In this document: positions 33,240-35,000 of the stretch, in pieces | Numbering within the stretch: position 1 is the stretch's first letter | How the letters are laid out: every line of letters begins with the position of its first letter | NCBI RefSeq assembly: GCF_964340395.1 | Contig: NC_135567.1 | Location: forward strand, 7,519,899 to 7,554,898 | Direction of reading: 5' to 3' | From: Glandiceps talaboti | Taxonomy: Eukaryota; Hemichordata; Enteropneusta; Spengelidae | DNA length: 35,000 nt | Notes under the pieces: generated by a model | What the model was told of the DNA's origin: nothing | Databases searched by the model: none | Seen by the model: only the letters and a program-made list of their open reading frames with translations | Translations under genes and position numbers: made by a program

Positions 33240-35000
33240 AGGCCGACTTTTGTCTTTTGTCTCGTCAAATGCCTGCTCCCGCGCCGCAAACCCATTTTAG
33301 ATGTAGTAATCACGTTACTTCTGGGACGGAAAAAAATCGACAATTTATGCTGCAGCTTGGATCGAATTATGAAGATTTCTCGGGTTCGATTACATTCTGG
33401 TATTTTGCTATCGACTTGTAGCGATTGTTGAGCTCCTAGTTTTATCGAGGTCCAAATCAGCAATAGAATTCGATGATCAACCCAATGCTCTCCAAAATCA
33501 TTAGTAGCATTTTCACTATTGCTACTATTGTAAGACACGACGCCTATATAGCTATACTACATAAGATTTATAAAAAACACAATCCATCGAACATGATAAA
33601 GTCGTCATTGAATTTGCCACTGGCTGCTATTGCTTAGTATACTACATGTAAATATACTGAGACGAAACGCTCCTCTCTATATGACGTTGTATTCCCAAAC
33701 GTTAGAACAATAGGCAGTGTAACATATAACTTGTAAGTTCATGGCTGCTCGGGTCGGGCACCAATTGCAATCGCCTGTTTGACTTTTTTTTTCTCACTTC
33801 TGCAATTTTGAATAGTTACCTTTGAATTTACTGGTTAAGAGTCATGTAAAGAAAAAATTTCAAGATTGTGGTATAGGGTATATAGAATCACCTTTAAAAG
33901 AGGGGGAAACACACCCGTTGATGTGTCATATCTCACACAATTCTTGAGATTCAAGTGCCAGATTGTTTTTCGTTTGATTATATTTGCTGTGACGTAACCA
34001 TAATACTATGAGTTGTAAACAGAAACATTCTTGACGTTCGACTAGCATGCATAAAATTTGAAAGGAGGACACACCGCTTCATGGATTCTACATTACACAA
34101 AAATTATATATTGGCGTTTATATTATACTTTCCGCGATTTTCGAAGAAAAATAAATATCGTAGCCTTCGACAAAAACAAACACAAACGCTGCCGTTTCCC
34201 GTAATTTTCTCCTACTCGGAAAGGTCACTGATTCCGTAAACAGGCTAGGCGAGCTAGACTTCACATGTGTGCATAAGATTATAAGATTTACTTATTGTAT
34301 TAGTGGTCTGAGTTCAAACACCTTCCACCTTCCCCAGTGCTGTAACATCTTTTGCCCGTGGCATTCCTCGCTAATTCATCGTTACCAGAATTTGATTGTT
34401 TCTAAGGACGTATTATTAGGCATGCTTACGATAATTTCTTTACATGTCTACGCACAGGCTTCCAATCCCTGTTACTGTCTGTACCATATATATTTTATTT
34501 GACCATTTTCGTCAGGGACGAAAATCTCTGGTTTGCGAAAGCTACTACCATCGAATACATCCAGTTGATAATATTTGTCTCTGTTACTATCTTTAAATCT
34601 CCTTCCATTGATCTGCTTCCATGCATTGAATCTAGCTCACTGTACGCCCACTACTCCATTCACCAATTGTGAGGTCATGTAATGTTATATAATGTTATGT
34701 AATGTACATTAGTCATAAAACAAGGTTCACGTACCCAATATCTGAATACAATATTGAGGATAGCGCAACATGTTATCTGTAAAGAATAATATTTAACTCG
34801 AGAGTGTAATCACGGTGAGGGCAAATCGTATGCGGCGTCCACGATCGATATTAGACGATAAACGTAATATTTGATTGTAATACATTTGTAACATTTGATA
34901 TATATGTAACAACGTCAAGTAAAATCACACGTTCGCAAACTATTCCTGGTAACATATTTTTGGTTCATCTGAAGACATTTCATCACCCAGTATCTGGGCT
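33240..35000. other. no feature seen
   Basis: Roughly 1.7 kb without a convincing exon, RNA gene or transposon signature. A small ATGTTATRTA tandem lies near 34678-34705. The ORF at 34269-34502 has no recognisable motif. Confidence 0.55.

Overview
This is non-coding-rich eukaryotic DNA, most likely from a marine invertebrate animal. The evidence is GT-AG split exons, long introns full of transposon remnants, animal-type non-LTR retrotransposons, a tRNA-derived SINE, microsatellites and a 10.7 kb satellite array. Abundant ACATGTACATGT palindromes and GTTGGGCCAAC-type repeats fit molluscs, amphioxus, hemichordates or cnidarians, but the species cannot be fixed from the window. No bacterial, plasmid or phage gene organisation is present.

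Region 1 (1-9,032) holds the only gene I can support. It is the 3' part of a plus-strand gene whose exons at 691-936, 1273-1344, 5148-5358, 7801-7966, 8375-8490 and 8956-9000 join with consistent phase. The product has a Ser/Pro-rich duplicated linker, a short helical segment and a DUF4806-like domain. Its introns are crowded. They hold a TTAA-flanked piggyBac-type MITE whose left end is amplified five times, and a 5'-truncated antisense L1/Tx1-type LINE with target-site duplications. That LINE is itself split by a 974-bp TA-flanked element. A perfect 200-bp foldback, an 86-bp hairpin, two head-to-head MITE-like elements and a TA microsatellite also lie in the introns.

Region 2 (9,033-14,750) has no recognisable gene. 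It holds two hairpin-headed repeat elements, a cluster of GTTGGGCCAAC repeats, a 23-bp tandem repeat, and one weak decayed-coding candidate near 12.6-12.85 kb.

Region 3 (about 14,760-25,466) is one tandem satellite array of about 51 monomers averaging 208 bp, organised as a higher-order repeat of about 19-21 monomers (3.95-4.37 kb). A nine-monomer block recurs with an offset of exactly 4,163 bp at every anchor. Monomer-length reading frames on the minus strand are by-products of homogenised repeats, not genes.

Region 4 (25,467-35,000) is intergenic or intronic. It holds the 3' end of a second LINE on the minus strand, a diverged set of repeats between 27.6 and 31.8 kb mixed with ACATGT palindromes, a short inverted-repeat element, a tRNA-derived SINE and a CA/CATA microsatellite. 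The last 1.7 kb shows nothing I can name.
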